64,000 nt of DNA from Mycobacterium sp. (GTDB taxonomy: Bacteria > Actinomycetota > Actinomycetes > Mycobacteriales > Mycobacteriaceae): the NCBI GenBank assembly GCA_003987775.1, contig RXJD01000009.1:124001-188000 (forward strand), written 5' to 3'. The notes beneath the pieces are model-generated. The model made no database searches, was not told where the DNA came from, and saw only the letters and a program-made list of their open reading frames with translations. Within the stretch, counting starts at the first letter, position 1. Every line of letters starts with the position of its first letter. Positions 16,096 through 23,957 of the stretch are shown piece after piece. The position numbers and the translations under genes are program-made.

Positions 16096-17106
16096 TCAGG
16101 AATCGAGTGCCAGGATCAGTTTGCCAGTGTTGTCGCCCCGGAACAGTCCGAGCAGCACCTCGGGAAAGTCGGCGACGGTGCCCTCGATAATCTGTTCCCG
16201 CGAACGCAACTCGCCGGTGCGCAGCCAATCCGCAAGCTGCACAACCCCTTCGCGGTAACGATCGGCGTAGTCGAAGATGACGAAGCCGGTCATGGAGGCC
16301 CGAGCGACCAACAGCTGCATATAGTTCGCCGGTCCGCGCAACTCATCGCTCGCGTTGTATTGCGAGATGGCACCACAGATGACGACGCGGGCACCCCGGG
16401 CCAGCCGGGACAACGCGGCTTCGAGGGTGGCGCCCCCGACGTTGTCGAAGAAGACGTCGATGCCGTCCGGCGCGTGCGTTCTCAACTGCTTGCGCAGATC
16501 GCCCGCCTTGTAGTCGATCGCGGCATCGAAGCCGAGTTCCTCGACCAGCCAGCGGCACTTGTCCTCGCCACCCGCGATGCCGATAGACCGGCACCCCTTG
16601 ATGCGGGCGATCTGGCCGGCGATGCTGCCCACCGAACCGGCGGCGCCCGAAACGACCACAGTCTGGCCCGGCTGCGGCCGGCCCACGTCGAGCAGCCCGA
16701 AGTAGGCGGTCAAACCGCTGATGCCCAGTGCACCGAGGTGCACCGGAGCCGGCGCCAACGTGGTGTCGACCGGGGTGACGTCACGGCCGTCCGAGACCGC
16801 GTAGCGCTGCACCCCGAAGGTGCCGAACACCTCGTCGCCGGTGGCGAAATCCGGGTGCCGCGACTCGACGACGCGCCCGATGCCGCCGGCCCGCATCACC
16901 TCGCCGATCTCCACCGGCGGCACATAGGACCGTCCGGCGTTCATCCAGGTGCGCATTGCCGGATCGACCGACAGGTACTCGACCTGCACGAGGAACTCGC
17001 CCTCCCCCGGCGTCGGGACGGCTTCGTCGCCGATCTGCCAGTCGGAGACTTTCGGCAGTCCGACCGGGCGGGCGGCCAGCCGGCACACGGTGTTGACGGG
17101 CGTCAT
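16096..17106 (-). CDS. MDR-family NADP-dependent oxidoreductase (CurA/leukotriene-B4-dehydrogenase type)
   Basis: A 336-residue zinc-independent medium-chain dehydrogenase. Features: EYLSVDPAMRTWMNAGRSYVPPVEIGEVMRAGG at the N-terminal catalytic domain, GISGLTAYFGLLDVGRPQPGQTVVVSGAAGSVGSIAGQIARIKG (NADP-binding Rossmann loop), and FFDNVGGATLEAALSRLARGARVVICGAISQYN. Such enzymes reduce alkenals, enones or prostaglandin-like substrates. ATG 17106 overlaps the upstream luciferase-like gene by 4 bp; a longer in-frame reading has no support. Last gene of a three-gene operon. Confidence 0.88.
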   Translation of the reverse strand: MTPVNTVCRLAARPVGLPKVSDWQIGDEAVPTPGEGEFLVQVEYLSVDPAMRTWMNAGRSYVPPVEIGEVMRAGGIGRVVESRHPDFATGDEVFGTFGVQRYAVSDGRDVTPVDTTLAPAPVHLGALGISGLTAYFGLLDVGRPQPGQTVVVSGAAGSVGSIAGQIARIKGCRSIGIAGGEDKCRWLVEELGFDAAIDYKAGDLRKQLRTHAPDGIDVFFDNVGGATLEAALSRLARGARVVICGAISQYNASDELRGPANYMQLLVARASMTGFVIFDYADRYREGVVQLADWLRTGELRSREQIIEGTVADFPEVLLGLFRGDNTGKLILALDS

Positions 17107-18068
17107 GGCATCTCCTGACTCAAGGCGGTGAGAACCCTGCGGCCGCCGGGATCTTCGGCGGTCGACGGGACCACCGCGACGCAGTCGGCGCCCGCGTCCC
17201 GGTAGGCGCGGATGCGCTCGGAGATCCGCTTCGCGGGACCCAGGGCGCAAACGGTGTCGAGCAACTCGACGGGAATCGCGGAAGCCAGTTCGCGGCGGGA
17301 GGCGCCGGTCCGGGCCCGCTGCACCAGATCGCCGAATCCCAACGCGCCGAACATCTCTCCGTATCCGGGTGGCGCCAGGTAGACGCCGAGTTGACCGGCC
17401 AGCTGTGCGTGCGCGGCGGGGCCGGGATCGACTGCGACCGGCACCCACACCGTGAGACGAGGCGCGGGCCGTCCGCCCGCGGCGTGGTCGACGGCGTGAC
17501 GCACCTCGGCCACCCGCGCGGGCGACGCGAGGTTGAGCACCACTTCGTCGGCCTGTTGCGACCCCAGCGCGATCATGCCGGGGCCGAACGCGCCCAGAGC
17601 GATTCGCGCCTCCGGGACGGGATTGCGCAACCGGAAACCATGGCTGCTGACGTGCCGGCCGGCGTAATCGACGCGCTCGCCGGCCAGCATCGGTCGCAGG
17701 CATTCGATGGTTTCCCGCATGACCGGGACGTGGTGAGCCCAGCCGCGGTTGTGCCAGCCGGTCACGATCGCCGGGCTGGAGGCTCCCAGGGCGAGGTCGA
17801 CGCGGTTGCCGGTGAGGGAGGCCACGGTGCTCACACCGAGCGCCAGCGTCACCGGGCCACGGACACCGACGGCCAGCGGGCCGACCTTCAGCGGCAACTC
17901 CGACGCGCGCAGCCCGATCGCGGTCGCCAGGGCGAACGCGTCATAAGTGGCCATCTCCCCGATCCAGAGGGCCTCGAAACCGGATTCGGCCACCGTCCGC
18001 GCGATCTCCAATGCCTCACGGTCCGGCCGGTCGAGCCAAAACGGAAGGACAACTTCGAGTTTCGTCAC
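17103..18068 (-). CDS. Luciferase-like F420-dependent oxidoreductase
   Basis: A 321-residue LLM-family protein: FWLDRPDREALEIARTVAESGFEALWIGEM, a long barrel with LALGVSTVASLTGNRVDLALGASSPAIVTGWHNR, and LGAFGPGMIALGSQQADEVVLNLASP. This matches the MSMEG_ type F420 group with a short N-terminus. Its start overlaps the stop of the upstream flavoprotein gene and its stop overlaps the MDR gene, each by 4 bp. Substrate not predictable. Confidence 0.85.
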   Translation of the reverse strand: MTKLEVVLPFWLDRPDREALEIARTVAESGFEALWIGEMATYDAFALATAIGLRASELPLKVGPLAVGVRGPVTLALGVSTVASLTGNRVDLALGASSPAIVTGWHNRGWAHHVPVMRETIECLRPMLAGERVDYAGRHVSSHGFRLRNPVPEARIALGAFGPGMIALGSQQADEVVLNLASPARVAEVRHAVDHAAGGRPAPRLTVWVPVAVDPGPAAHAQLAGQLGVYLAPPGYGEMFGALGFGDLVQRARTGASRRELASAIPVELLDTVCALGPAKRISERIRAYRDAGADCVAVVPSTAEDPGGRRVLTALSQEMP

Positions 18069-19192
18069 AGCATCGAGGTGTCGGCGGGCTGCTCGAGCAG
18101 CAGGCGGCCGGGCAGTTCGCGGGACGCTTCATTCACCTGGAAGTGGGCGGTCGCGGTGAATGCGTCGCGGAACCGGCGCTGCAGCGGCGAGGTGTCGTAG
18201 ATGGCGGTGCCGCCGGCCAGGTCGTACATACTGCGCACCACGTCGGCGGAGGTGCGGGCGGCGTGCGTAGCCGCCAGCCGCAGCCGGTTTCGCAGGGCCA
18301 CCGGAACAGGATCGGGGTCCTGGCTGGCCTGCCACGCGGTTTCGGTCGCCTCGTAGTACCACGCGCGGGCCGCACCCAGTGCCGACTCCGCCGTCGCCAC
18401 CGCGGCCTGGGTCGCCGGACGCTCTGCCAGGGTGCGCGTCGACCCGAGTCCCTTTTTGCCCCCGGCCAACTCGACGAGATCGTCGATAGCCGCACGGGCA
18501 TTGCCCAGCGCCGCCGCGGCGACCGACAGGGCGAAGAAACCGAACACGGGAAAGCGATACAGCGGACGGTCGACGGCCGGCCCGTCGAACACCGAGAGCA
18601 CCCGGTCGGCGGGCACGAAGACCTCCTCGGCGACGGTGTCGTGGCTGCCGGTGCCGCGCAGTCCCAGGGTGTGCCAGTTGTCGAGCACCCGCAAGTCTTC
18701 CTTGGGCAGCGCGACCACCGCGGGCACCCGGCTCTCGTCCACGAAACAACCCGCAAACAGCATGTCCGCGTGCGTGATTCCGCTGCAGAAAGGCCAGCGC
18801 CCGGAGACGACCACGCCCCCGTCGACTGCCTTCGCCTTACCCCGCGGTGCCCACACCCCGGCGGCGACGCCTCGTCCACCGCCGAACATCTCCTCGCGCG
18901 CGGCTTCGGGCAGGTAGGCCACCAACAGCGCGCTGGTGATCGCGATCGACACGCACCAACCTGTCGCGGCATCACCCCGCGCGATCGCCTCCGCACACCG
19001 CAGTGCCGTGGGCGGCGACAGTTCCAGTGCATCGACCTCGCGTGGCATGGTGGCGCGCAACAGGCCGGCCTCGTTGAGGCGGGCCACGAGCTCGGGCGGA
19101 AGCCTGCGCTCCCGGTCGATCTCGGGCGCCATGTCACGGGCCGACAGCGCGATTTTCTCGGCAAGGACCTCTGGGGTGTCTGCGTGATTCAT
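18065..19192 (-). CDS. Acyl-CoA-dehydrogenase-fold flavin-dependent monooxygenase (HsaA-like)
   Basis: A 375-residue protein of the acyl-CoA dehydrogenase superfamily in the flavin-dependent hydroxylase subgroup. Seen: AEKIALSARDMAPEIDRERRLPPELVARLNEAGLLR, GWCVSIAITSALLVAYLPEAAREEMF, VSGRWPFCSGITHADMLFAGC, LGLRGTGSHDTVAEEVFVPADRV and YDLAGGTAIYDTSPLQRRFRDAFTATAHFQVN. The GTGSHD and C-terminal pattern match HsaA/PigA-type two-component monooxygenases rather than true dehydrogenases with a Glu base. A separate flavin reductase is not adjacent. ATG 19192 has a GGGAG site and is preferred over an upstream start at 19225. Confidence 0.78.
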   Translation of the reverse strand: MNHADTPEVLAEKIALSARDMAPEIDRERRLPPELVARLNEAGLLRATMPREVDALELSPPTALRCAEAIARGDAATGWCVSIAITSALLVAYLPEAAREEMFGGGRGVAAGVWAPRGKAKAVDGGVVVSGRWPFCSGITHADMLFAGCFVDESRVPAVVALPKEDLRVLDNWHTLGLRGTGSHDTVAEEVFVPADRVLSVFDGPAVDRPLYRFPVFGFFALSVAAAALGNARAAIDDLVELAGGKKGLGSTRTLAERPATQAAVATAESALGAARAWYYEATETAWQASQDPDPVPVALRNRLRLAATHAARTSADVVRSMYDLAGGTAIYDTSPLQRRFRDAFTATAHFQVNEASRELPGRLLLEQPADTSML

Positions 19193-19239
19193 CGGCGGCT
19201 CCCGGTGCTGATGTCGTGCGGTCAAGGTATCACGTGCAG

Positions 19240-19270
19240 TTCAGTAATTGAACCGGTACAGTAACTGAAC
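19240..19270. promoter_or_regulatory. Paired operator for the HxlR regulator
   Basis: TTCAGTAATTGAA (19240-19252) and GTACAGTAACTGAAC (19256-19270) are two similar copies of a CAGTAAnTGAA element in the gap between the HxlR gene and the divergent flavoprotein operon. The second copy ends one base before the HxlR ATG at 19272, suggesting autoregulation and a very short leader. Confidence 0.6.
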
Positions 19271-19271
19271 T

Positions 19272-19739
19272 ATGACGTCCGCCGACCTGTCCCACCGCTT
19301 CGAGGGGGAATCGGTCGGCCGGGCGCTGGAATTGGTGGGCGAACGCTGGACATTGCTGATCCTGCGCGAGGCGTTCTTCGGGGTGCAGCGGTTCGGCCAG
19401 CTCGCCCGCAACCTGAGCATTCCGCGGCCGACGTTGTCGTCGCGGCTACGCATGCTCGTCGACGCGGGGCTTCTCGAGCGGGTGCGCTACTCGCAGGATC
19501 CGGAGCGCTACGAGTATCACCTGACCGAGGTCGGCCACGATCTCTTCGGCGCGGTCGTGGTGTTGATGCGATGGGGCGACCAGCACCTGCCCAACCCGGA
19601 CGGGCCGCCAATCCTGTTGCGGCACCAGGTTTGTGGTGAGGTCGCCGATCCGCGGCTGATCTGCGCACACTGCACTGAGGAGATCACCGCGCGCAATGTG
19701 ACTCCTGAGGCGGGACCGGGTTTCTCAGCCCCGGCGTAA
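19272..19739 (+). CDS. HxlR-family transcriptional regulator
   Basis: A 155-residue winged-helix regulator: SVGRALELVGERWTLLILREAFFGVQRFGQLARNLSIPRPTLSSRLRMLVDAGLLERVRYSQDPERYEYHLTEVG covers residues 13-88 and is the full HxlR domain. The C-terminal third has three Cys (QVCGEV, LICAHC) that could sense redox state or bind metal, which is speculative. It is divergent from the HsaA-like/LLM/MDR operon with paired operator-like repeats between. Confidence 0.9.
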   Translation: MTSADLSHRFEGESVGRALELVGERWTLLILREAFFGVQRFGQLARNLSIPRPTLSSRLRMLVDAGLLERVRYSQDPERYEYHLTEVGHDLFGAVVVLMRWGDQHLPNPDGPPILLRHQVCGEVADPRLICAHCTEEITARNVTPEAGPGFSAPA

Positions 19740-19776
19740 GGGACGGCGGCCCGCCGAGAATTGTGACTTTGGTCCC

Positions 19777-19791
19777 TACCCCCATGGGGTA
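19777..19791 (+). promoter_or_regulatory. RicR/CsoR-type copper-responsive operator
   Basis: TACCCCCATGGGGTA matches the mycobacterial RicR consensus TACCC-N5-GGGTA exactly. It lies 20 bp upstream of the ATG of the Met-rich membrane protein and overlaps a TATATG -10-like element at about 19790-19795. RicR and CsoR release such sites when Cu(I) binds. Recognised by sequence only. Confidence 0.75.
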
Positions 19792-19811
19792 TATGCCGTC
19801 ACACTGATGCC

Positions 19812-20153
19812 ATGACGCACGTTCCAGAATCTGCCGAACCGCCCGCCGCGACAGAGCAGTTGGGTCACCCGCGTTTCGCCGATCGACACAGCCGGCTCGA
19901 TCATGCGTGGACCGTTGTCAGCATCACCGCGGGGGTCGTGTTCATCGTGGCGGTGATCTTCTTCTCTGGATTCTTTCTGGGACGTACCACATCCGGCCCC
20001 TACGGCGTGCACCGCGGCTACGGCGGCGAGACGGGGAGCACGTGCCCGATGATGGGTTCCGGCGGGGGCACCGGACCGGGGATGATGGGCCCGGGCGGCT
20101 CGATGGAGCCCCGGCAATCGACTGGCCCATCGCCATCAGTCCCCCACCCCTGA
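19812..20153 (+). CDS. Met-rich single-span membrane protein, probable copper-induced
   Basis: A 113-residue protein with a soluble N-terminus, one membrane span at about residues 35-57 (VVSITAGVVFIVAVIFFSGFFLG) and a Gly/Met/Pro-rich tail (CPMMGSGGGTGPGMMGPGGSM) with a Cys and five Met. Methionine clusters of this type bind Cu(I) in periplasmic copper proteins. The RicR-type box directly upstream links it to copper. No enzyme domain is present. A role in copper binding or sequestration at the membrane is inferred from the operator and the tail. Confidence 0.75.
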   Translation: MTHVPESAEPPAATEQLGHPRFADRHSRLDHAWTVVSITAGVVFIVAVIFFSGFFLGRTTSGPYGVHRGYGGETGSTCPMMGSGGGTGPGMMGPGGSMEPRQSTGPSPSVPHP

Positions 20154-20210
20154 CGCGAGAAATATTGACGCCCAAAGCAATTAGCTTCCGTATACCGCGC
20201 GTCTCACCAG

Positions 20211-20248
20211 ATCTGAACCCACAAGTAGTTCGAGAAGGGAGTTCAGAT
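20211..20248 (+). promoter_or_regulatory. Inverted repeat enclosing RBS and start codon
   Basis: ATCTGAAC (20211-20218) and GTTCAGAT (20241-20248) are perfect complements around a 22-nt loop that contains the GAAGGGAG ribosome-binding site (20234-20241). The right arm includes the first two bases of the ATG at 20247. In RNA this hairpin would hide the start codon; as DNA it could be an operator dyad. Confidence 0.4.
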
Positions 20249-20681
20249 GAGGAATAAGCGTCGCCACCGAATCGCGTTCACCGTTGCCAGCGTAGGGGCT
20301 ACAGCGGGCCTGATGATCGTCGCGCTTCCGCTGGTCGGGCAGGTGGGCGCCGATCTCGACAACGCTGCGGTCGCGGAGATGGGCATGCGGCCGGAAATGC
20401 CCGTCCCGCATGTGATGCGCTATGGCGCCATCGCCTACGCGCCGAGCGGCGCCTGGGGCCGATCGCAGGGTTACTCGGTCAAGGCCAAGGCAGAGCAAGT
20501 GGCGCTGCAAAACTGCGGCCAGAAGGACTGCCGAGTGATCATCAGCTTCAACCTCTGCGGCGCAGTGGCTTCCGACGGTTCGAATTACCAAGGTGGAACC
20601 GGTTACACCCGTGCAGCCGCGGAAGCCGACGCCCTGGACCGCCTCGGCGGCGGCCAGATCGTCAACTGGGTGTGCAACTGA
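20247..20681 (+). CDS. Secreted DUF4189-family protein
   Basis: A 144-residue protein with a Sec-type N-terminus (RNKRRHRIAFTVASVGATAGLMIVALPLVGQVGA) and a DUF4189 domain: RYGAIAYAPSGAWGRSQGYSVKAKAEQVALQNCGQKDCRVIISFNLCGAVASDG, ending NWVCN. Four Cys probably form two disulfides. Mycobacterial relatives include Rv1269c and Rv1813c, secreted proteins of unknown mechanism. A hairpin over the start codon may control translation. Confidence 0.88.
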   Translation: MRNKRRHRIAFTVASVGATAGLMIVALPLVGQVGADLDNAAVAEMGMRPEMPVPHVMRYGAIAYAPSGAWGRSQGYSVKAKAEQVALQNCGQKDCRVIISFNLCGAVASDGSNYQGGTGYTRAAAEADALDRLGGGQIVNWVCN

Positions 20682-20745
20682 ACCGTGTATTGCGTCCCGC
20701 CGAGTCTCCTTGCATGCTGAACCGGGGAACCCGAGGAGGCACGGC

Positions 20746-21186
20746 ATGATTCGCGCGGCAGTCGCAACGGCGTTCACCTTGTTCGCGGCCGGCATCGCTG
20801 CGCCCGCGATCGCCGATCCCGGTGCGGGTCGCCAGTACGTGAGAACCCAGTCCGGCGCGGTACGGTGCATCGTCATCTCGGCCGAACTGAACGACGGTGA
20901 CTCGATGGTCACCTGCGAACACGGCCCGGGCTTTCCGCAGGCACCGGTAGGTCCGTACGGCGAACACTTCGACGAGGCCGTGATCCGGGCATCGGGCGCC
21001 TTCAGCTGGAACAACGCCAACCTCGGCGGCGGCGGCACGCCGCAGAACGATCTGGTGCTGAACTACGGCCAGACCTACCACGTGCTCGGCTGGACGATCG
21101 TTGCGAGCAGCGACGGCACCCGCTTCACCAATGACGGCACCGGCCACGGTATGTTCGTCAACATCGATAACGTCAAATCGTTTTAG
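20746..21186 (+). CDS. Secreted mycobacterial protein of unknown function
   Basis: A 146-residue protein. GAGGAGG (20733-20739) fixes ATG 20746. Signal peptide at residues 1-23 ending APAIADP. The mature part begins RQYVRTQSGAVRCIVISAELNDGDSMVTCEHGPGFPQAPVG, with two Cys likely disulfide-linked, and resembles a common mycobacterial secreted family starting 'VRCxV' after the signal. Short beta-rich domain, no catalytic signature. Convergent with the small membrane gene downstream. Confidence 0.8.
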   Translation: MIRAAVATAFTLFAAGIAAPAIADPGAGRQYVRTQSGAVRCIVISAELNDGDSMVTCEHGPGFPQAPVGPYGEHFDEAVIRASGAFSWNNANLGGGGTPQNDLVLNYGQTYHVLGWTIVASSDGTRFTNDGTGHGMFVNIDNVKSF

Positions 21187-21198
21187 GCACAGCGTTAT

Positions 21199-21453
21199 TC
21201 ACTGCTTCACCGGACACGCTGCGGCGATCTGCAACGACGCCGGCCACAGCGCTGCCGCCGCACCGAACGCCGCGACGTCCGCACCCACCGGCGAGACTGT
21301 CGCGATTCTCATCTCGATCTGCTCGACCTGACCGGGGTGCAGAGACGCCCACAGGAAGCCGACCACCAGATATGGGATCGCCAGCCACATGGCGATTTCG
21401 ATGAGCGCGCCCACACTGAGCTGATAGTTCAGCACCCGACGCAGTCGCTCCAT
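21199..21453 (-). CDS. Small membrane protein, paralogue of the gene at 22445
   Basis: An 84-residue protein: MERLRRVLNYQLSVGALIEIAMWLAIPYLVVGFLWASLH then a hydrophilic loop and a second hydrophobic part (VAAFGAAAALWPASLQIAAA). The first 40 residues align with the product at 22445 (LR-VL-Y-L, then PYLVVG-W-S-H). It lies directly downstream of the DUF2236 gene on the same strand with 8 bp between, so it is probably co-transcribed with it. Confidence 0.75.
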   Translation of the reverse strand: MERLRRVLNYQLSVGALIEIAMWLAIPYLVVGFLWASLHPGQVEQIEMRIATVSPVGADVAAFGAAAALWPASLQIAAACPVKQ

Positions 21454-21461
21454 GCCCGGCC

Positions 21462-22361
21462 TCAGATCAGCGGACGGTGCCGTCGTACCCGGCGGCGCAT
21501 GTCGGCGAGCAGCAGCTGACTGGCGCCCCGGCGGATGAACGGCGGCAGAAATCGGTTGACGAAGGCAACGAGGAGAAACAGCCGTTCGAATCGGCGCTGC
21601 TTCGCGTCGCTCCAGGAGATGTCGAGCGCGTCGCGAAAAACCGGGGCGAGAAAGCCGGCGGTCAGGAACTTCAGCAGCCGATGGAACGGAAGGCGCAGCA
21701 GCGGATTGACCATCTGCAGGTCGATGAGATTGCGCAGGTAATCCGCCACGACGTCATCGATCACCACGTGCCGGCATGCATCAATCCAGTACGCGTCGAA
21801 TGCTTTTCGGGTCGGCGGCCATTGATCCTCGCGGACCTGCAAGGTGGTGCCCAGTGTCGCCGCCGAGCGGTAGAACTGTTCGGCCTGCTCTTCGGTCATC
21901 GGCCCACGCAGCAGTTGATAGGTGTCTTCCAGCCCGACGAACAGGCAGGCGGCCACCCACATCTGCAGGTTGCGGTCAAAGGCGTTGTAGCGCACCGGAC
22001 TCTCGGCTGTGGACCTGACGTGTCGATGCGCACCGTCGACGGCGGCACGGAACGCATGGCGGTCGTCCGGCGACCCGAAGACCGCCACGGCCAGATACTG
22101 GAACGTGGTGCGCGCCCGCTTCCACGGGTGCTTGAGCAGGTTGCCCGAATCGACCGTGGATTCCACGACCCCATGGCCCACCTCGGGCCAGGACAACTGC
22201 ATGATCACATTCGCCGCACCCGCGGCGAATGCCCAGAAGTCCATCGCCTCGCCGACGTCCACCGGCCCGCTGCTCCAGCGGGCTGTATGCCGGGCCACAT
22301 GGATCCGCGTGTCGTCGAGCGACAGCAACTGCGGTTGCGCCCCGCCATGCGAAACAGCCAT
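21462..22361 (-). CDS. DUF2236 (MpaB/rubber-oxygenase-like) protein
   Basis: A 299-residue helical protein of the DUF2236 family, related to latex-clearing protein and fungal MpaB, which are b-type heme oxygenases. Key segments: ARWSSGPVDVGEAMDFWAFAAGAANVIMQLSWPEVGHGVVESTVDSGNLLKHPWKRARTTFQYLAVAVFG, then HRHVRS and YNAFDRNLQMWVAACLFVGLEDTY with a conserved His/Asp pattern. I start at ATG 22361 because an in-frame extension to 22454 collides with the divergent gene at 22445. Heme binding is inferred from family. Confidence 0.82.
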   Translation of the reverse strand: MAVSHGGAQPQLLSLDDTRIHVARHTARWSSGPVDVGEAMDFWAFAAGAANVIMQLSWPEVGHGVVESTVDSGNLLKHPWKRARTTFQYLAVAVFGSPDDRHAFRAAVDGAHRHVRSTAESPVRYNAFDRNLQMWVAACLFVGLEDTYQLLRGPMTEEQAEQFYRSAATLGTTLQVREDQWPPTRKAFDAYWIDACRHVVIDDVVADYLRNLIDLQMVNPLLRLPFHRLLKFLTAGFLAPVFRDALDISWSDAKQRRFERLFLLVAFVNRFLPPFIRRGASQLLLADMRRRVRRHRPLI

Positions 22362-22444
22362 AAGCCACCCCCGGACCCAGGAATCGCCATTAACATAGCA
22401 CTGCGTCATCACCGGCCGGGCCGCATTTCGAACAGGGGGTACCG

Positions 22445-22669
22445 ATGCTGACAAAACTTCGCAGCGTGCTGGAGTACAAGCTGACCATCGCCGAACTGCT
22501 CGGCCTGGCGGTCATGCTCGGGGTCCCGTATCTCGTCGTGGGAGTGGTCTGGTCCTCGAGCCACACCGATCACCTCAGCCAGATGCACGGCGCCGACCTG
22601 GTCGTGTCCTACCTGGGTTCGATCGTGTCCTGGCCGGTCCTGCTGTTCTCCAACGTGTGCATGACCTGA
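22445..22669 (+). CDS. Small membrane protein, paralogue of the gene at 21199
   Basis: A 74-residue protein with spans at TIAELLGLAVMLGVPYLVVGVVW and VVSYLGSIVSWPVLLFSNV joined by a hydrophilic loop containing HTDHLSQMHGADL. It shares the N-terminal LRSVLEYKL and PYLVVG-W-S-H pattern with the gene at 21199. It is divergent from the DUF2236 gene, so the two paralogues bracket that gene on both sides. Function unknown. Confidence 0.75.
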   Translation: MLTKLRSVLEYKLTIAELLGLAVMLGVPYLVVGVVWSSSHTDHLSQMHGADLVVSYLGSIVSWPVLLFSNVCMT

Positions 22670-22674
22670 GCGCC

Positions 22675-23064
22675 TCAGCCGGTCAGTTGTGCGATCTGGA
22701 TGAGGTTTCCGCATGTGTCGTCGAACACCGCGGTGATCACCGGTCCCATGGCGACAGGTTCCCGGGTGAAGCGCACGCCGAGACCGGCAAGCCGCTCGTA
22801 TTCGGCCCGGGCGTCGGCGACGGCGAAAGACGTGAAGGGGATGCCGTCGGCAACCAGTGCTGCCTTGAAGGGCTTGACCGCCGGATGGGCGTCGGGTTCC
22901 AGCACGAGTTCGACGCCGTCCGGATCCTCCGGTGACACCACGGTGATCCAGCGTGCGCCGCCCATCGGGATATCGGCCTTCGGCGTGAAGCCGAGAACCT
23001 CGGTGTAGAAGCGCAGGGCCTTGTCCTGGTCGTCGACGAGGATGCTGGTGAGATTGATTCTCAT
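22675..23064 (-). CDS. VOC-family (glyoxalase-like) protein
   Basis: A 129-residue single-domain vicinal-oxygen-chelate protein: INLTSILVDDQDKALRFYTEVLGFTPKADIPMGGARWITVVSPEDPDGVELVLEP, then FAVADARAEYERLAGLGVRFTREPVAMGPVITAVFDDTCGNLIQIAQL. The final Glu/Asp metal ligand position is DTCGNLIQI, so the typical Glu of metal-binding glyoxalases is replaced, and metal dependence is uncertain. It overlaps the transglycosylase gene by 4 bp on the same strand. Confidence 0.88.
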   Translation of the reverse strand: MRINLTSILVDDQDKALRFYTEVLGFTPKADIPMGGARWITVVSPEDPDGVELVLEPDAHPAVKPFKAALVADGIPFTSFAVADARAEYERLAGLGVRFTREPVAMGPVITAVFDDTCGNLIQIAQLTG

Positions 23065-23957
23065 TGGGGATGACCGGCCAGGTAGTCGCCGACGGGAATC
23101 CGCTCGGAGGCGAAGTAACCGACAGGCAGCAACACGTCGCCCGAGGTCGTCAGGTAATACACGTCCCAGCGGTGGTAGCCGGGCAGGACGGCGGGATCGG
23201 CGGCGATCGCCGCGGCGTAATCCTTCACCGCTCCGACGTAGTGACTGGAATGGTTGTAGCTGTAGACGGCGCCGTCGCGATTGCCCGCGAAGCCGTTGGC
23301 GGCGAGCATGCGCCCGGCGGCCATGATGCTGTCGCGCGGGGAGTGGATGTCGCCACCCTCGGCGTACGCGGCGAAGGTCGACGGCAGGAACTGCATGGGC
23401 CCCTGCGCGCCGGCGGTGCTGACGCCGTTGATGCGGCCGAAGTCAGTTTCGACCATGTTGATCGCGGCCAGGTAGGTCCAGTCGACGCCGGAGGCCGCCG
23501 CGGCGGCCTGATAGTCGGCGACGAGTTCGCCGAGCGGTGCCGGCGCGTCGATGCGCCAAGCAGGCAGGGTGGGTTTGGCTTCTCCGGCGTTCAGGGCCAT
23601 CAGGTGGTGGCGCGCGTCGACGTTCAGGTCGTAGATCCCGACGAGCGATGCGGGAATGACGGGCCGCACGATCGGCTCCCACTCGGGGTGGCGCCCGATG
23701 GCGCGGTAGGCCGCTTGCTGACGAAGCGCCGCGGCCTGCAACACGGCGTCCGACGACGACGGGTCGCGCAGGGCCTGCTCGTCGGCAACGAGGTCGCGGG
23801 CCAGCAGCGCCGGCTCGGCAGCCAGCGCCGGCTGCCAGGGCAGCGGAGCCGCCGAAGCTCGTCCTGGCGCTACCAGCGCGGCGAATGCGACCAAAATTGC
23901 TGCGCTGTAACGCAATAACCACGTTTGCCAGCAACCACCCCGGTGGCGCACAACCAT
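23061..23957 (-). CDS. Secreted lytic transglycosylase (MltB-like)
   Basis: A 298-residue exported peptidoglycan lytic transglycosylase. Signal peptide at residues 13-37 (WLLRYSAAILVAFAALVAPGRASA). Catalytic region: SGVDWTYLAAINMVETDFGRINGVSTAGAQGPMQFLPSTFAAYAEGG with the catalytic Glu in VETDFG, then AAGRMLAANGFAGNRDGAVYSYNHSSHYVGAVKDYA. This matches SLT-fold enzymes of mycobacteria that cleave the glycan between MurNAc and GlcNAc. It overlaps the VOC gene by 4 bp. Confidence 0.9.
   Translation of the reverse strand: MVVRHRGGCWQTWLLRYSAAILVAFAALVAPGRASAAPLPWQPALAAEPALLARDLVADEQALRDPSSSDAVLQAAALRQQAAYRAIGRHPEWEPIVRPVIPASLVGIYDLNVDARHHLMALNAGEAKPTLPAWRIDAPAPLGELVADYQAAAAASGVDWTYLAAINMVETDFGRINGVSTAGAQGPMQFLPSTFAAYAEGGDIHSPRDSIMAAGRMLAANGFAGNRDGAVYSYNHSSHYVGAVKDYAAAIAADPAVLPGYHRWDVYYLTTSGDVLLPVGYFASERIPVGDYLAGHPQ

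Noticed and set aside
16096..17703. Fused protein with a long Arg-rich N-terminus before the MDR enzyme
   Set aside because: The extra part lies over the luciferase-like gene in another frame; the MDR start at 17106 has the expected 4-bp coupling.
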